DNA of 54,635 nucleotides from Clostridiales bacterium (GTDB taxonomy: Bacteria; Bacillota; Clostridia; Saccharofermentanales; Saccharofermentanaceae): contig JAFVDI010000004.1 in assembly GCA_017478485.1 (NCBI GenBank), forward strand, positions 1-54,635. The letters run 5' to 3'. Made by a program: the position numbers and the translations under genes. Position 1 is the first letter of the stretch, and each line of letters opens with the position of its first letter. The notes below the pieces were generated by a model that saw nothing but the letters and a program-made list of their open reading frames with translations, had not been told where the DNA came from and did no database searches. This document shows positions 34,227-43,894 of this stretch, in pieces.

Positions 34227-37200
34227 TTATTCGGCACTCTTTAGGGATTCCGCCATATCGATCTTTTCGATCTTGGCTCTCATTATGAGATTTACGACCG
34301 TCGAAAAGAGGAGCACGAATCCGAGAGAATATACGTAGCTTACGAAAACTATCCTTATCTGGTACATGATCATGTCCATCGCGATCTGCGCCATGACGTA
34401 TCTGTGCAAGAGGAACCCCAGAGGGATCCCGGCAAGGAATCCGAGCAGGACAAGGATGACGTTTTCACGCGTTACGTATGCGCCTGTCTCCTTGCGGTTG
34501 AAGCCCATGACCTTGAGAGTCGCGATCTCTCTTATGCGCTCGGTTATGTTGATGTTGTTCAGATTGAAAAGAACTATGAAAGCAAGTGCGGCCGCGCATG
34601 AGACGACGAGAACGATAATGTAGTTCATGCGCTCCATCGTGTTCGCAAAGCTCACTCTGTTGTCCACCGTGGATGCCCATGTCTTGACATCGTGGTTATC
34701 GGACAGGAAGGACGCTATCTTGTAGGACTCTGCGGCTGTCTTATGCTCAGTCGCGGCAAGGAGCGTCGCCGGATTATAGGTCTTGCCGAACGCATCCCTG
34801 TAGGTAGAAGGCGTCATGAGCATGTAGTGCATGGTGTAGTTCGTGAAAACTGAACTGACCTTGAGCTTTACCTCGTGCTCGTCGTCGCCATACATGAGCG
34901 TGATGTAATCGCCGGCTTTTACGTTGTTCTTGTCCGCGAGTTTTTCCGAGACCGCGACTTCGCCGTCTGACGGCCAGGGGAGCTTATCACCCGTCTTGGG
35001 ATCGCTGATGCCGAAGATCTTCTCTACGTTCGGGTCGTCGGAAATGAACATTTCAACATCCCTTACGTAGTTCGAGCCGTTGTTCTTTGCCGTATCGTTC
35101 AAGACGATGGCGTAATCGAACTTGAAATCCATCTTGTCCGTTGCTTCCTTTGCGGCATCCTCTATCATCTGCTGCCTGCAGGAATCGTCAAACGTTACTT
35201 TGAGGTCGTATTTCATGATCGTATCGAACTGGATGTTGATGACGTTGCAGATTGAATCGTACAGACCGAAAGCCGTGATGAGGAGCGCGGTGCATCCGGC
35301 GATGCCGACGATCATCATCCACATCCTCTTCTTGAATCGGAAAACGTTTCTTGCGGAGACCTTATGGAGGAACTTCATCCTCTTCCAGATGAAGCCGATG
35401 TATTCGAGGAGGATGCGCTTGCCCGGGAGCGGCGCCTTGGGTCTTATGAGTTCTGCGGGCATTCCGGTCAGCGCGGACATCGCAGTGACGACAGATACGC
35501 CGACCGTGCAAAGAAGCGCGACTCCGAGCGTCAGGAAGAACAGCGGCAGGCTGGTCGTGAAGGTCAGATCCGTAAAGCCGTACATCATCCTGTAGACTTC
35601 CCAGATAACGAACGGAAACAGTTTCGTTCCGCCGAGAAAGCCGAGGACTGCGCCGAGGATCGAGGCAGATCCTGCGTAGATCGCGTATTTCATTATGATC
35701 GACAGATCAGTATATCCAAGCGCTCTCATCGTGCCGATTATGCCTCGTTCGTCACTGACCATTCTGCTCATCGTGGTCGAGCATACGAGAGCTGCGATCG
35801 CGAAAAAGAATATCGGAAAGACCGCCGCGACGCCATCGACTATCTTTGCATCGTTGTCAAAACATACGTAGCCGGTGTTCTTGTCGCGTCCCAGGATATA
35901 GGTATCAGGCTCGTCTGCGGATTCTATCTGCGTGCGGCCGTCAACGACGTCCATGTAGGCTTTGTTCACTTCTGTCGCAAATTCAAAATAACCGTCCCAG
36001 AATTCCCTTAAGCCGTCTTCATATTCTTTCTTTCCGTCGTCGAGTTCTTTTTGAGCATCGTTTAATTTCTTGACACCGTCATTGTATTTTTTGACACCGT
36101 CGTTGTATTTCTTGAGACCGTCGCTGTACTGCGTTCTCGCGTTCTTATACTTTTTGTAGTTCTTGTCATATGCGGCTTTGCCGTCTTTGTAGGACTTAAC
36201 TCCGGCGTTATACTGCTGCAGGTATTTCTTGTACAACGTCTCGGTCAGATCGAGCTGCTGCTCCATCTGATCGATCCCCGCAGCAGCCTGCTGCTCGGGA
36301 GTCATGGTGTTTCTCGCATATGCGATATATGCTCTTCCGTCATCGATGCCCTTCTTCATGGCATCGAGCTGCTTCTTTGTCTTGGCAAGGGTCTTCTTCG
36401 CTTTATCAAGTTCTTTCTTGCCGTCTTTTAACTGTCTGCCTCCTGAATCAAGCTGCTTTTTTGCATCTTCGATCTTCTTCTTGGAGCTGTCCAATGTCTT
36501 CTTGGCATCGGCAAGTTTCTTGCGGTTGTCGTTGATCTCTTTCTGGCCCTTTTCGATGTCCTTTTTCGCATCATCTAATTCTTTGCGGGCATCGTTGATC
36601 TCTTTCCAGCCGTCATCTATATCATCGTAATGTTCTTCGACCTCATCGGTCATCTTCTTGTATTCTTCCTTGAGGAGCTTGTCGAACCTCTCTTTGACAA
36701 CGCCTTCCACGATCTCCTTGTACTTGTCTTCAGCGCCGTCTGCCCAGTTCCTGTACTCATCGGAAAAGATGTACAGACCCGGATTCGCGTAAAGATAAGC
36801 CTCGGTGAAATACTCGGAATCAAAAGCCTCAGGGAGCGCACAGGCAAAGTAATTGATGCTTCCCGAGCCTTCGTCGGAAGTGCCTCTCTGGAAGTTCAGA
36901 TACAGAGTCGATCTGACCGTTCCGACGATCGTAAACTCCCTGTACTTGAACATGTCGAGGGAATCTTCACTGGTCTCATTAGCCGCGATCACGAGCTTCT
37001 GTCCGATGCGTTCGCTCGAAAGCTGGTATCCGTCAACTACGATCTCATCAGGCTTCTCAGGCATGCGGCCCGCTTCGAGCTTGAGCTTGTTTACGTTCTT
37101 CGTGACAGACATAAACCTGACCGTATCAGAACTTGCATCATTTCCTATAAAAGCGGAACAGTCAACGGTATAAGCGCCTTCCACCACGCAGTTCGTTCTT

Positions 37201-37430
37201 TTCGCGAGCTCGTCTATGTCTTCACTCTTGAATCCGATCGTCGAAAGAAGCTTGAAATCGAACATCGCATATTCGTTTGCGTAACCGTTGACGGTATAGA
37301 CAAATGAAGGCGTGGTGACTTTGAGTCCCGCGAAAAAACCGACGCCCAGAGCGATAATCGCGAAGATCGCGAGAAACCGCGGGAGCGTAATCTTTATGGA
37401 TCTCAGTATGGTCTTTACGTAAGGGCTCAT
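34227..37430 (-). CDS. Large FtsX-type ABC permease with long extracytoplasmic coiled coil
   Basis: About 1067 aa. One N-terminal helix is followed by a MacB-like extracytoplasmic domain, then residues ~245-500 form a Lys/Asp/Glu-rich coiled coil with repeated units such as KKYNDGVKKLNDAQKEL and DGKKEYEDG. Three FtsX helices lie near 545-690 and four more at the C-terminus (two-FtsX layout). It is coupled to the ATPase upstream (TAATG overlap); ATG 37436 is also possible. Likely exports a lipid or peptide or resists antimicrobials; the substrate is unknown. Confidence 0.85.
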   Translation of the reverse strand: MSPYVKTILRSIKITLPRFLAIFAIIALGVGFFAGLKVTTPSFVYTVNGYANEYAMFDFKLLSTIGFKSEDIDELAKRTNCVVEGAYTVDCSAFIGNDASSDTVRFMSVTKNVNKLKLEAGRMPEKPDEIVVDGYQLSSERIGQKLVIAANETSEDSLDMFKYREFTIVGTVRSTLYLNFQRGTSDEGSGSINYFACALPEAFDSEYFTEAYLYANPGLYIFSDEYRNWADGAEDKYKEIVEGVVKERFDKLLKEEYKKMTDEVEEHYDDIDDGWKEINDARKELDDAKKDIEKGQKEINDNRKKLADAKKTLDSSKKKIEDAKKQLDSGGRQLKDGKKELDKAKKTLAKTKKQLDAMKKGIDDGRAYIAYARNTMTPEQQAAAGIDQMEQQLDLTETLYKKYLQQYNAGVKSYKDGKAAYDKNYKKYKNARTQYSDGLKKYNDGVKKYNDGVKKLNDAQKELDDGKKEYEDGLREFWDGYFEFATEVNKAYMDVVDGRTQIESADEPDTYILGRDKNTGYVCFDNDAKIVDGVAAVFPIFFFAIAALVCSTTMSRMVSDERGIIGTMRALGYTDLSIIMKYAIYAGSASILGAVLGFLGGTKLFPFVIWEVYRMMYGFTDLTFTTSLPLFFLTLGVALLCTVGVSVVTAMSALTGMPAELIRPKAPLPGKRILLEYIGFIWKRMKFLHKVSARNVFRFKKRMWMMIVGIAGCTALLITAFGLYDSICNVINIQFDTIMKYDLKVTFDDSCRQQMIEDAAKEATDKMDFKFDYAIVLNDTAKNNGSNYVRDVEMFISDDPNVEKIFGISDPKTGDKLPWPSDGEVAVSEKLADKNNVKAGDYITLMYGDDEHEVKLKVSSVFTNYTMHYMLMTPSTYRDAFGKTYNPATLLAATEHKTAAESYKIASFLSDNHDVKTWASTVDNRVSFANTMERMNYIIVLVVSCAAALAFIVLFNLNNINITERIREIATLKVMGFNRKETGAYVTRENVILVLLGFLAGIPLGFLLHRYVMAQIAMDMIMYQIRIVFVSYVYSLGFVLLFSTVVNLIMRAKIEKIDMAESLKSAE

Positions 37431-38131
37431 TACCATTCCAGCGTATCTACGTTTACCGGGTTTTCATTGACCACATTGCTCGTGATCCTGCCGTTCTTTA
37501 CCTTGATCACCCGGTCAGCCATTGCTGTAAGCGCAGAATTATGCGTGATTATTACTACGGTCATGCCCTTTTCGGTGCTTAATGACTGCAAAAGTTTCAA
37601 TATCGATTTTCCCGTCTGGTAGTCCAGAGCACCCGTAGGCTCGTCGCAAAGCAGGAGCTTGGGGTTCTTTGCGATGGCTCTGGCTATCGCGACCCTCTGC
37701 TGCTCGCCTCCCGAAAGCTGCGCAGGAAAGTTGTTCTTACGCTCGGAAAGGCCCACTTCATTCATGAGAAGATCGCAGCTTATAGGCTCTTTTACGAGTT
37801 GCGCCGCCATCTCCACGTTTTCATACGCTGTGAGATTCGGGATGAGATTGTAGAACTGGAAAACGAAACCGACGTTCTGTCTCCTGAATAATGCCAGTTC
37901 GTTGGCGTTCAACTTGGATATCTCTTTTCCGTCCAGAAAGACCTCTCCGGTCGTAAGTCTGTCCATGCCTCCGAGAATGTTAAGGAGTGTCGTCTTGCCC
38001 GCGCCGGACTGTCCGACTATAACGCAGAGCTCGCCTTTCTCTATGGTAAAACTGCAGCCGTCCAACGCAGTTACGTTGACCGAACCGGTCTTGTATATCT
38101 TCCTTACATCCTTGAAATCTATGTAGGACAT
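37430..38131 (-). CDS. ABC transporter ATPase (LolD/MacB-type)
   Basis: 233 aa. Walker [11 protein letters not shown]-loop [17 protein letters not shown], signature [14 protein letters not shown], Walker [13 protein letters not shown] and H-loop [10 protein letters not shown] are all intact. This subclass always pairs with FtsX-like permeases, and its stop overlaps the start of one. ATG 38131 is favoured by AGGAAGGG upstream. The metallo-hydrolase gene ends 10 bp before it. Confidence 0.94.
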   Translation of the reverse strand: MSYIDFKDVRKIYKTGSVNVTALDGCSFTIEKGELCVIVGQSGAGKTTLLNILGGMDRLTTGEVFLDGKEISKLNANELALFRRQNVGFVFQFYNLIPNLTAYENVEMAAQLVKEPISCDLLMNEVGLSERKNNFPAQLSGGEQQRVAIARAIAKNPKLLLCDEPTGALDYQTGKSILKLLQSLSTEKGMTVVIITHNSALTAMADRVIKVKNGRITSNVVNENPVNVDTLEW

Positions 38132-38141
38132 GTACCCTTCC

Positions 38142-38774
38142 TTATGCTCTGAGCGGATCGAGCAGTACCATGCATTTGTAATCGTCATGGTCCTCGAAAA
38201 CAGAAGTGTGTCTTATTACCCTTCTGCTTCCCTCAGTTATTATGAGCTGTACAAATTCATCGCTTGTGGCGATCTCTTTATATCCGTATGTCTTTCCCCT
38301 GTAGTGCATCGGGATTACGATCCTGGGATCAATGTCCTTCACCATGACGAAAGCCTGTCTGGCATTGATCGTGTAAAAGCCTCCAACGGGGATCATGAGA
38401 ACATCGCATCCTTTGATCTGGTCGAGCTGTGAAGCGGAAAGCTCGCAGCCGATGTCTCCCATATGAACGACTTTTTTGCCGTCGATGTTGATGATGCTTA
38501 TGTTGTTCCTGCCCCTGGCAGCTCCCTGCACATCGTCATGGAACGTCTTGATCGTCTTAATATCAAACTTGCCTGCCCATACGTTTTCGGGTGCTCCTAC
38601 ACCGTCAAAATCGTCGTGATCATAATGGTTGTGGGAACAGATGACTTCATCGGCGACCAGGCCGTGGTCCTTGAGACCCGGAACGGAACCCGGCTTGTAC
38701 GGATCTATGGCCAGCGTATGTCCCGCATAATCTTCGATATGAAAGCATGCATGTCCGATATAGGTTATCTTCAT
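38142..38774 (-). CDS. Metallo-beta-lactamase-fold hydrolase
   Basis: 210 aa soluble metal-dependent hydrolase. The metal ligands are CSHNHYDHDDFD (HxHxDH), the His in IKTFHDDVQGAARGRN, and the Asp in HMGDIGCELSASQLDQI, with the final His in VIPMHYRGKTYGY. The YIGHACFHIEDYAGHTLAIDPYKPG start matches the UPF0173/UlaG-like branch. Substrate unknown. It follows the DUF308 gene on the same strand by 12 bp and precedes the ABC genes. Confidence 0.88.
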   Translation of the reverse strand: MKITYIGHACFHIEDYAGHTLAIDPYKPGSVPGLKDHGLVADEVICSHNHYDHDDFDGVGAPENVWAGKFDIKTIKTFHDDVQGAARGRNNISIINIDGKKVVHMGDIGCELSASQLDQIKGCDVLMIPVGGFYTINARQAFVMVKDIDPRIVIPMHYRGKTYGYKEIATSDEFVQLIITEGSRRVIRHTSVFEDHDDYKCMVLLDPLRA

Positions 38775-38786
38775 AAGAATTCACCG

Positions 38787-39473
38787 TCAGAATTTTGTTA
38801 CGTCATCACCGTCAGAAGACCCGGCGTCTGTATTGTCCTGCACTTTGTCACCTGATCCCTCAACAGGATCAAGACCCGCTGCCTTGAGCACTTTGCGCGC
38901 AGCCTTCCTGGCCTGTGCGGCAAGTATGGCGTTGGCGATTCCGCCGATCGCTCCGACGATGAGCGTGATGCCGATAACGATCATGAGGATCTTGGTCGCA
39001 AAATTGCAGAAGATGACAAGGAAACCGAGGACCAGTGCAACGAGGCCGAAGATAAGGGAGAATCCCCAGTAATTCGCTCCGGAAGGTCTCAGTATTCCTA
39101 ACGTGGTGAATATGATGACGATCGCGTAAACAATGATTATCAGACCCATTATCCAGTTGATGATGCTGATGACAGGTTCAGGTCTTATTACGATCACAAT
39201 GCCGAAAACACCGATGGCTGCGCCGAAGATCATGATGACCCAGTCAAAGAGTTCCTTCTCCTTCTTGATGAGGAATGTGATGGCAGAGAGCACGCCGACC
39301 GCAATGAGGATGCCTCCGATGGCGCGTACGAATATCGAAGCCACCTGGTCACCCTTTCCCATTATCGTGTTAATGAGGAAAACAAAGCCGAGGATGAGCA
39401 TTACGATATCAACTATGACAGATCCTGCATTGTAAGTATCGATACTGCGTTTGTTCTTCTTGTTCTTTGCCAT
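38787..39473 (-). CDS. DUF308 (HdeD-like) membrane protein
   Basis: 228 aa with six predicted membrane helices (VIVDIVMLILGFVFLI, IGGILIAVGVLSAITFL, WVIMIFGAAIGVFGIVIVI, IIVYAIVIIFTTLGIL, FSLIFGLVALVLGFLVI, ILMIVIGITLIVGAIGGI). Basic ends and an acidic C-terminal tail (GDKVQDNTDAG) suggest both termini face the cytoplasm. HdeD relatives occur widely, with little function known. Start ATG 39473 has a GGGGGAT ribosome site. Confidence 0.75.
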   Translation of the reverse strand: MAKNKKNKRSIDTYNAGSVIVDIVMLILGFVFLINTIMGKGDQVASIFVRAIGGILIAVGVLSAITFLIKKEKELFDWVIMIFGAAIGVFGIVIVIRPEPVISIINWIMGLIIIVYAIVIIFTTLGILRPSGANYWGFSLIFGLVALVLGFLVIFCNFATKILMIVIGITLIVGAIGGIANAILAAQARKAARKVLKAAGLDPVEGSGDKVQDNTDAGSSDGDDVTKF

Positions 39474-39568
39474 TGAGATCCCCCCTGTCTTTGTGTAAGA
39501 TCGTTTTTCAGGTTCTAATATTATGAACTAAGAAACCAGGCTCTTCAATTAAGTATCTGTTACTTTTG

Positions 39569-40255
39569 TTAAGTTGCTTCAGGATATTCGTTGCAAAGGA
39601 GCCTGTAAGGCGGTTCGTCTTCCTCGATTGCCGGGAACCTTCCCACAGGCGGATTGAACCTGTTGTCAGTGTTGTCGTCATTGCACTGGGAGACCTCTCC
39701 TATCAGTATCGCGCCGGTTCCCTTTTCGACTTCGAAATCGTGATAGAGACCCTGCTGGATAGAAATGCTCTCGCCCGGTGTCAGGCGTATCTGCGTTCCC
39801 GCAGGAACAGTATAAGTGCGTCCGTCAGAATGGATGGTGACATCACTCTCTTTGTCGATCGATTCATCGGGCAGAGAATTATACACGCGGATCAAAAGAT
39901 TGCCTCCTCCGCGGTTGATGATGTCCTCCATCTTGTACCAGTGAAAATGATTCGGCGAGTACTGCCCCTCTTCAATGAAAAGAAGCTTCTCGGCATAGGG
40001 CTTCTTGTACTTATCCTGCATCTTCTGATTGCCGTTCCTGAGCGTGATGAGCGAGAACCCGGTCTTGCTGAAATCACCCAGGCCGTAATCCGTGATGTCC
40101 CAGCCGAGCATGTTGTCTCTTATCTCATCGTACTCATGGCCCTTGGTCTTCCATTCCTCAGGCGTAAAACCGCAGAACGGCGGAAGGCTGACCTTAAGGT
40201 CTTTCATAAACGATTCCATGCGCTTAAGCGCTGCGTTGATCTCAGATCTCTTCAT
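39569..40255 (-). CDS. D-lyxose ketol-isomerase-like cupin
   Basis: 228 aa cupin. The metal ligands appear in PNHFHWYKMEDIINRGGG (HxH plus Glu) and in QQGLYHDFEVEKGTG (His), the pattern of sugar isomerases of the D-lyxose isomerase family. Its ATG overlaps the 3' end of hydF by 14 bp, so it is co-transcribed as the last gene of the nitrogenase-like operon. A sugar isomerase has no obvious link to metal cofactors, so it may be a passenger or act on an unrecognised sugar-like ligand. Confidence 0.82.
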   Translation of the reverse strand: MKRSEINAALKRMESFMKDLKVSLPPFCGFTPEEWKTKGHEYDEIRDNMLGWDITDYGLGDFSKTGFSLITLRNGNQKMQDKYKKPYAEKLLFIEEGQYSPNHFHWYKMEDIINRGGGNLLIRVYNSLPDESIDKESDVTIHSDGRTYTVPAGTQIRLTPGESISIQQGLYHDFEVEKGTGAILIGEVSQCNDDNTDNRFNPPVGRFPAIEEDEPPYRLLCNEYPEAT

Positions 40256-41453
40256 CTAAAGTCCTCCTTATGTCAGGCAGTATTTCCAGCGAACGCTTAA
40301 GTATTCCCTTCATGAATGCGATCGCGGTTCCATAGTTTGTCATAGGTATTCCGGCGTCTTCCGCGCACTTCATGCGGTATCTCATCTCGCGGTCGTTTAA
40401 CATGCATGCGCCGCAGTGGATTATCATCTTGTACCTTGATAAGTCCTCTGCAAACGACAGGCCCGACGTCGTCTCGATGTTGATCTTTTTGCCCGTATAT
40501 TCGCCCAGCCATTTCGGGATCTTATATGTGCCAATGTCCTCGCACTGGCGGTGATGCGTGCATCCCTCGGAAATGAGGACGGTGTCGCCGTCTTCCAGAT
40601 CATCGATCGCCTTTACGCCTTTGACTGCACTCCTAAGAAATCCCTTATGTCTTGCCATCAGGATCGAAAATGAAGTGAGCATGATATCCTTGGGAACGAC
40701 AGGCGCGACCTTGCCGAATACCTGGCTGTCGGTAACGACGAGCTTCGGCTTCTCCTTAAGATCTGCGATAGCTGAAGCAAGCTCGGTATCCTGCGTGATA
40801 TAAGCCTTCGCGTTCTTATCCAGTATCTCACGGAGCACCTGCTGCTGCGGCAGGATTATCCTTCCCTTCGGTGCAGACGAATCGATCGGAATGACGAGTA
40901 TCACAGTGTCTCCGGGCTCGATGAGATCGCTGATCAGAGGTTCGCCTTCCTGCTTCGAAGAGCCGAGTTTTCCTATCAGTTCACGGAGCTCATTAATGTT
41001 CTTTCCGGTGGCTGCGCTGACGCAGATCTCGTTGTCTTTTAGGCCTTCAGGCTCATGTTTCAGATCAGCTTTATTGTATGCGGTTACAAAAGGTATTCCC
41101 TTCTCACCGAAAAGCTTTATGAGTGTCTTTTCGGTCTCGCCGATGCCTTCCTCGAGATCAACAACGAGCACCGCAACATCGACTTTGTTAAGTATGAGTC
41201 TTGTCTTGGAAATGCGCTTTTCGCCGAGCTCGCCCTCGTCGTCAAAACCGGGCGTGTCGATGATGACGACAGGTCCCAGAGGGAGCAGTTCCATCGCTTT
41301 AGTAACGGGATCGGTAGTCGTTCCTTTTGTGTCTGAAACGACCGCCAAGTCCTGGTTAGTGACCTTGTTTACGAGACTTGATTTGCCCGCGTTTCTCCTT
41401 CCGAAAAAACCGATGTGGATCCTCTCGCCCGAGGGTGTGTCATTAAGGCTCAT
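40242..41453 (-). CDS. hydF: [FeFe]-hydrogenase maturation GTPase HydF
   Basis: 403 aa. G-domain: G1 GRRNAGKSS, G3 DTPGFDDEG, G4 NKADLK. The C-terminal Fe-S domain carries EGCTHHRQC followed by IIHCGACM, the Cys/His set that binds the [4Fe-4S] cluster on which the 2Fe subcluster precursor is loaded. HydF normally works with radical-SAM proteins HydE and HydG, not present in this window. It overlaps the nitrogenase-like gene upstream by 11 bp. Here it may serve a hydrogenase encoded elsewhere, or a nitrogenase-like enzyme. Confidence 0.93.
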   Translation of the reverse strand: MSLNDTPSGERIHIGFFGRRNAGKSSLVNKVTNQDLAVVSDTKGTTTDPVTKAMELLPLGPVVIIDTPGFDDEGELGEKRISKTRLILNKVDVAVLVVDLEEGIGETEKTLIKLFGEKGIPFVTAYNKADLKHEPEGLKDNEICVSAATGKNINELRELIGKLGSSKQEGEPLISDLIEPGDTVILVIPIDSSAPKGRIILPQQQVLREILDKNAKAYITQDTELASAIADLKEKPKLVVTDSQVFGKVAPVVPKDIMLTSFSILMARHKGFLRSAVKGVKAIDDLEDGDTVLISEGCTHHRQCEDIGTYKIPKWLGEYTGKKINIETTSGLSFAEDLSRYKMIIHCGACMLNDREMRYRMKCAEDAGIPMTNYGTAIAFMKGILKRSLEILPDIRRTLDEEI

Positions 41454-42486
41454 TGTAGTAATCCTCCAATCTCATGAGGTCGGGTATCTCTTTGCGGAAT
41501 AGTCTCCCTGACATTGCAAAATGAGGCAGTCTGATAAAGCGTGCCGTCTTCGGCGAGATAAGCTCAAACAAAGGATCGCCGATGATCATTTCAGCATCAG
41601 AAAGCGACTGCTTTATCTCATCTTCACCATGGCATTTTCTGTCGCATTCAGCAAGCAGTCCGCCGGTGATCTCCGTCGTTGCGATGACATTAAGATCCGC
41701 GCCGTATATCTTCTTGATCTGCGCTGCGATATAACCTGAAATCACAGGCTCACCGACAATGTAGTTGCGTGACTTTTTACGCTCAACATCAAGATAATTT
41801 CCAAGCAGTTCATAAGGAATATCAAATGCTTCTTTCATGTACTCCGCAGCGGCAAGTCCTGTTGATGAAACAACCAGATTGAGCTCCGCCTGCGTCGCTT
41901 TGAGAACTTCATCAAGCGAAGAATTATATGCCCAGTTTGACACGAGTGTTTTGCCTTCGGGAATAACAAACTTCGTGTTCGTGTGATCGAGCGGTGTGGT
42001 TCCCAGAATGTTGATGCCTCCGCTGACTTTTTTGCCAGACGGCTTAAGCATCTTTTTCGCGAATGCTGAAAACGCTTCGGATGCACCTTTTGTATAGTCA
42101 TGCATCGCGTTGGTCTGAACGTAAAAACACGGAAGCCCGGTCCTGTCTTCAACGATCTTTGAAATGCCTTTGAAATCAGTACCGTTGAGATACGGCAGCG
42201 GCGAGTTCGCAAGAGCGATGAACTTCGGCTTCATGTCTTCTGCAGCGCGCACGATATCGCCGATGAACTTGTTGTCATTTCCCGTGATCGCATCGATGTC
42301 GTTGAGACCGGAGATGTAGATGAGTGCTTCCTGCTTATACCAGCGCACTTCATCATGAGTATTGTATGTTGAATTGCATCCCGACGGATCGTGGATGACC
42401 AGCATGCCGCCGAGCTCATAGAGCGCGGATGCAAAACCCGAAACATCGCCTGTATATACCGGAAGGATCTTATATGCTTTTTTCAT
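41443..42486 (-). CDS. Nitrogenase component 1-like protein, small type (second pair, K/N-like)
   Basis: 347 aa. Matches the 309-aa protein of the first pair along its length: LGGMLVIHDPSGC here, LGGLIVIIDAGGC there, with the Cys at position 37 in both. The second cysteine of NifDK subunits is replaced by ALANSPLPYLNG. GGGAGG precedes ATG 42486. It follows its larger partner after a 112-bp spacer containing a hairpin. As in NifN or BchB, it may supply half of an Fe-S cluster site at a subunit interface. Function inferred. Confidence 0.8.
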   Translation of the reverse strand: MKKAYKILPVYTGDVSGFASALYELGGMLVIHDPSGCNSTYNTHDEVRWYKQEALIYISGLNDIDAITGNDNKFIGDIVRAAEDMKPKFIALANSPLPYLNGTDFKGISKIVEDRTGLPCFYVQTNAMHDYTKGASEAFSAFAKKMLKPSGKKVSGGINILGTTPLDHTNTKFVIPEGKTLVSNWAYNSSLDEVLKATQAELNLVVSSTGLAAAEYMKEAFDIPYELLGNYLDVERKKSRNYIVGEPVISGYIAAQIKKIYGADLNVIATTEITGGLLAECDRKCHGEDEIKQSLSDAEMIIGDPLFELISPKTARFIRLPHFAMSGRLFRKEIPDLMRLEDYYNEP

Positions 42487-42520
42487 GCCGGGATCACCTC
42501 CCGCAGGGAGATCTTTGCGC

Positions 42521-42575
42521 CGTAAACTTTTTCGTAAACTTTTCGGAGCAAAAAGTTTACGTTTTTGTTTACGCC
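42521..42575 (-). other. Intercistronic hairpin inside the nitrogenase-like operon
   Basis: CGTAAACTTTT (42533-42543) pairs with AAAAGTTTACG (42551-42561) around a short loop, flanked by further GTAAAC/GTTTAC copies out to 42575. The T run follows on the plus strand, so on the operon transcript it is not a terminator. It may be a processing or stability element, since this is the only long spacer in the operon. Confidence 0.6.
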
Positions 42576-42598
42576 AAAAACATGTGCTGATATCAGTG

Positions 42599-43894
42599 TC
42601 AACATAACAGACTGCTGCACCCTAAGCCCTTTCTCGGAATGATGTCTTCAGTGTCCTTGGGCACGATGAACGCATCTTCCATGAGTTTTAAGAAAGCCTT
42701 TATTCCGGCGTATCCGTAGAGTCCGCCGCCTTCTATCATGTTGACAAAATATTCCGTTCCTTCAAACCACGCGGCCTTCTGTCCGATGGCGAGTATCTTC
42801 TGATCACTTTCAGCACGAAGAGGGCGCCTTCCCTTAACGTGCATGGTAGCGCAGAGCATTACATCCGGCGCGTTTGCGGCGAGCCAGTCAAAGTCCTCCT
42901 TCTCATCAGGATCGACCGCGTCAAGATAGATCCTCTTCAGGTTGAATCCTTTTTCGATGAGGAATCTCGCAAGCGAAATCGGGCGCGGAACTGCGGTGTA
43001 ATCTATCGCGATCTCCGTATCTCCCAGAAGCGTCTTAAGGCCTGCTGCCACTCTGTCACACGAAACCCTGCCGTTGAAGACAGGAACCGTTCCGATCTGT
43101 GAGAGCGCGTCATCGATCTCGTCGTAGCCAAACGTGAAAGGCATATACACCAGAGGTCTTCCGATGCGTTTGCAAAATGCCGTCGTACCGAGAAGGCCTG
43201 CGGGATATGAACAGATCACGCTGCTGCATTTTCCGAGATCATAGTAGTCCTGCAAGGAAGAACATGAAGCTTCATCTCTGACCGTCACGCCCTGGGCTTC
43301 AAGAAGTTTCCTGATGTCATTGTCTTTTGAAAGCGGCATGTCGCATCCCATGACAGTTACAGAGCCGTCCTTTTCGCCTTCGGGGATGATGTCGAACATC
43401 GCTTTCCTGAGGCGCTGATCCGGAGTCGTTCCTCTCTTCTGCATGACGGGATCCATGAAGCCCCTGACGAACTTTACGGAAGGAAAACGCTTCGATAATT
43501 CATCATAGATGAAGTTAATGTCGCACCCCATGAACTTGTGAACGCACACAGGGAAAACTATAACAACAGGCGGCATCTCGGGAAGTGAATTAAGAACGTC
43601 CGTAACGCCTTCTATCGTTGACTCTTCGAGGCGTCCTGCAAAGACCATGTCATCCTCTTCGAGAATGACTGAAGAGAAGCGGTTTAGCTCGCCCATTTCC
43701 GCGGCAGTCATGACAACGCCGCGCATGCAGTTGTCTGCGCAGATATAGATCTGGTGTGCCTTAGGGATCTTGAATCCGATGTGCACTATATTCCATGTGC
43801 CGTGCGCGGGCGCGTTGAACTCAAGGCCGCCGGCAAACGGTTTTGGAAATGAAGCGTCAGCTATCCTTATCCTGTCGTTATCAGTGATTTGCAT
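42599..43894 (-). CDS. Nitrogenase component 1-like protein, large type (second pair, D/E-like)
   Basis: 431 aa. Clear nitrogenase-alpha layout: ICADNCMRGVV with Cys56 (and Cys52) at the first cluster position, and VVIVFPVCVHKFMGCD with Cys117 and Cys124 near the second. It parallels the 437-aa protein of the first pair (PGCCGRNT, ICITCVDALLG), so the pairs arose by duplication. A C-terminal CSSLLC motif is unusual. The start overlaps the TM1266-type gene by 14 bp. Whether this pair is catalytic or a scaffold, like NifEN, is open. Confidence 0.82.
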   Translation of the reverse strand: MQITDNDRIRIADASFPKPFAGGLEFNAPAHGTWNIVHIGFKIPKAHQIYICADNCMRGVVMTAAEMGELNRFSSVILEEDDMVFAGRLEESTIEGVTDVLNSLPEMPPVVIVFPVCVHKFMGCDINFIYDELSKRFPSVKFVRGFMDPVMQKRGTTPDQRLRKAMFDIIPEGEKDGSVTVMGCDMPLSKDNDIRKLLEAQGVTVRDEASCSSLQDYYDLGKCSSVICSYPAGLLGTTAFCKRIGRPLVYMPFTFGYDEIDDALSQIGTVPVFNGRVSCDRVAAGLKTLLGDTEIAIDYTAVPRPISLARFLIEKGFNLKRIYLDAVDPDEKEDFDWLAANAPDVMLCATMHVKGRRPLRAESDQKILAIGQKAAWFEGTEYFVNMIEGGGLYGYAGIKAFLKLMEDAFIVPKDTEDIIPRKGLGCSSLLC

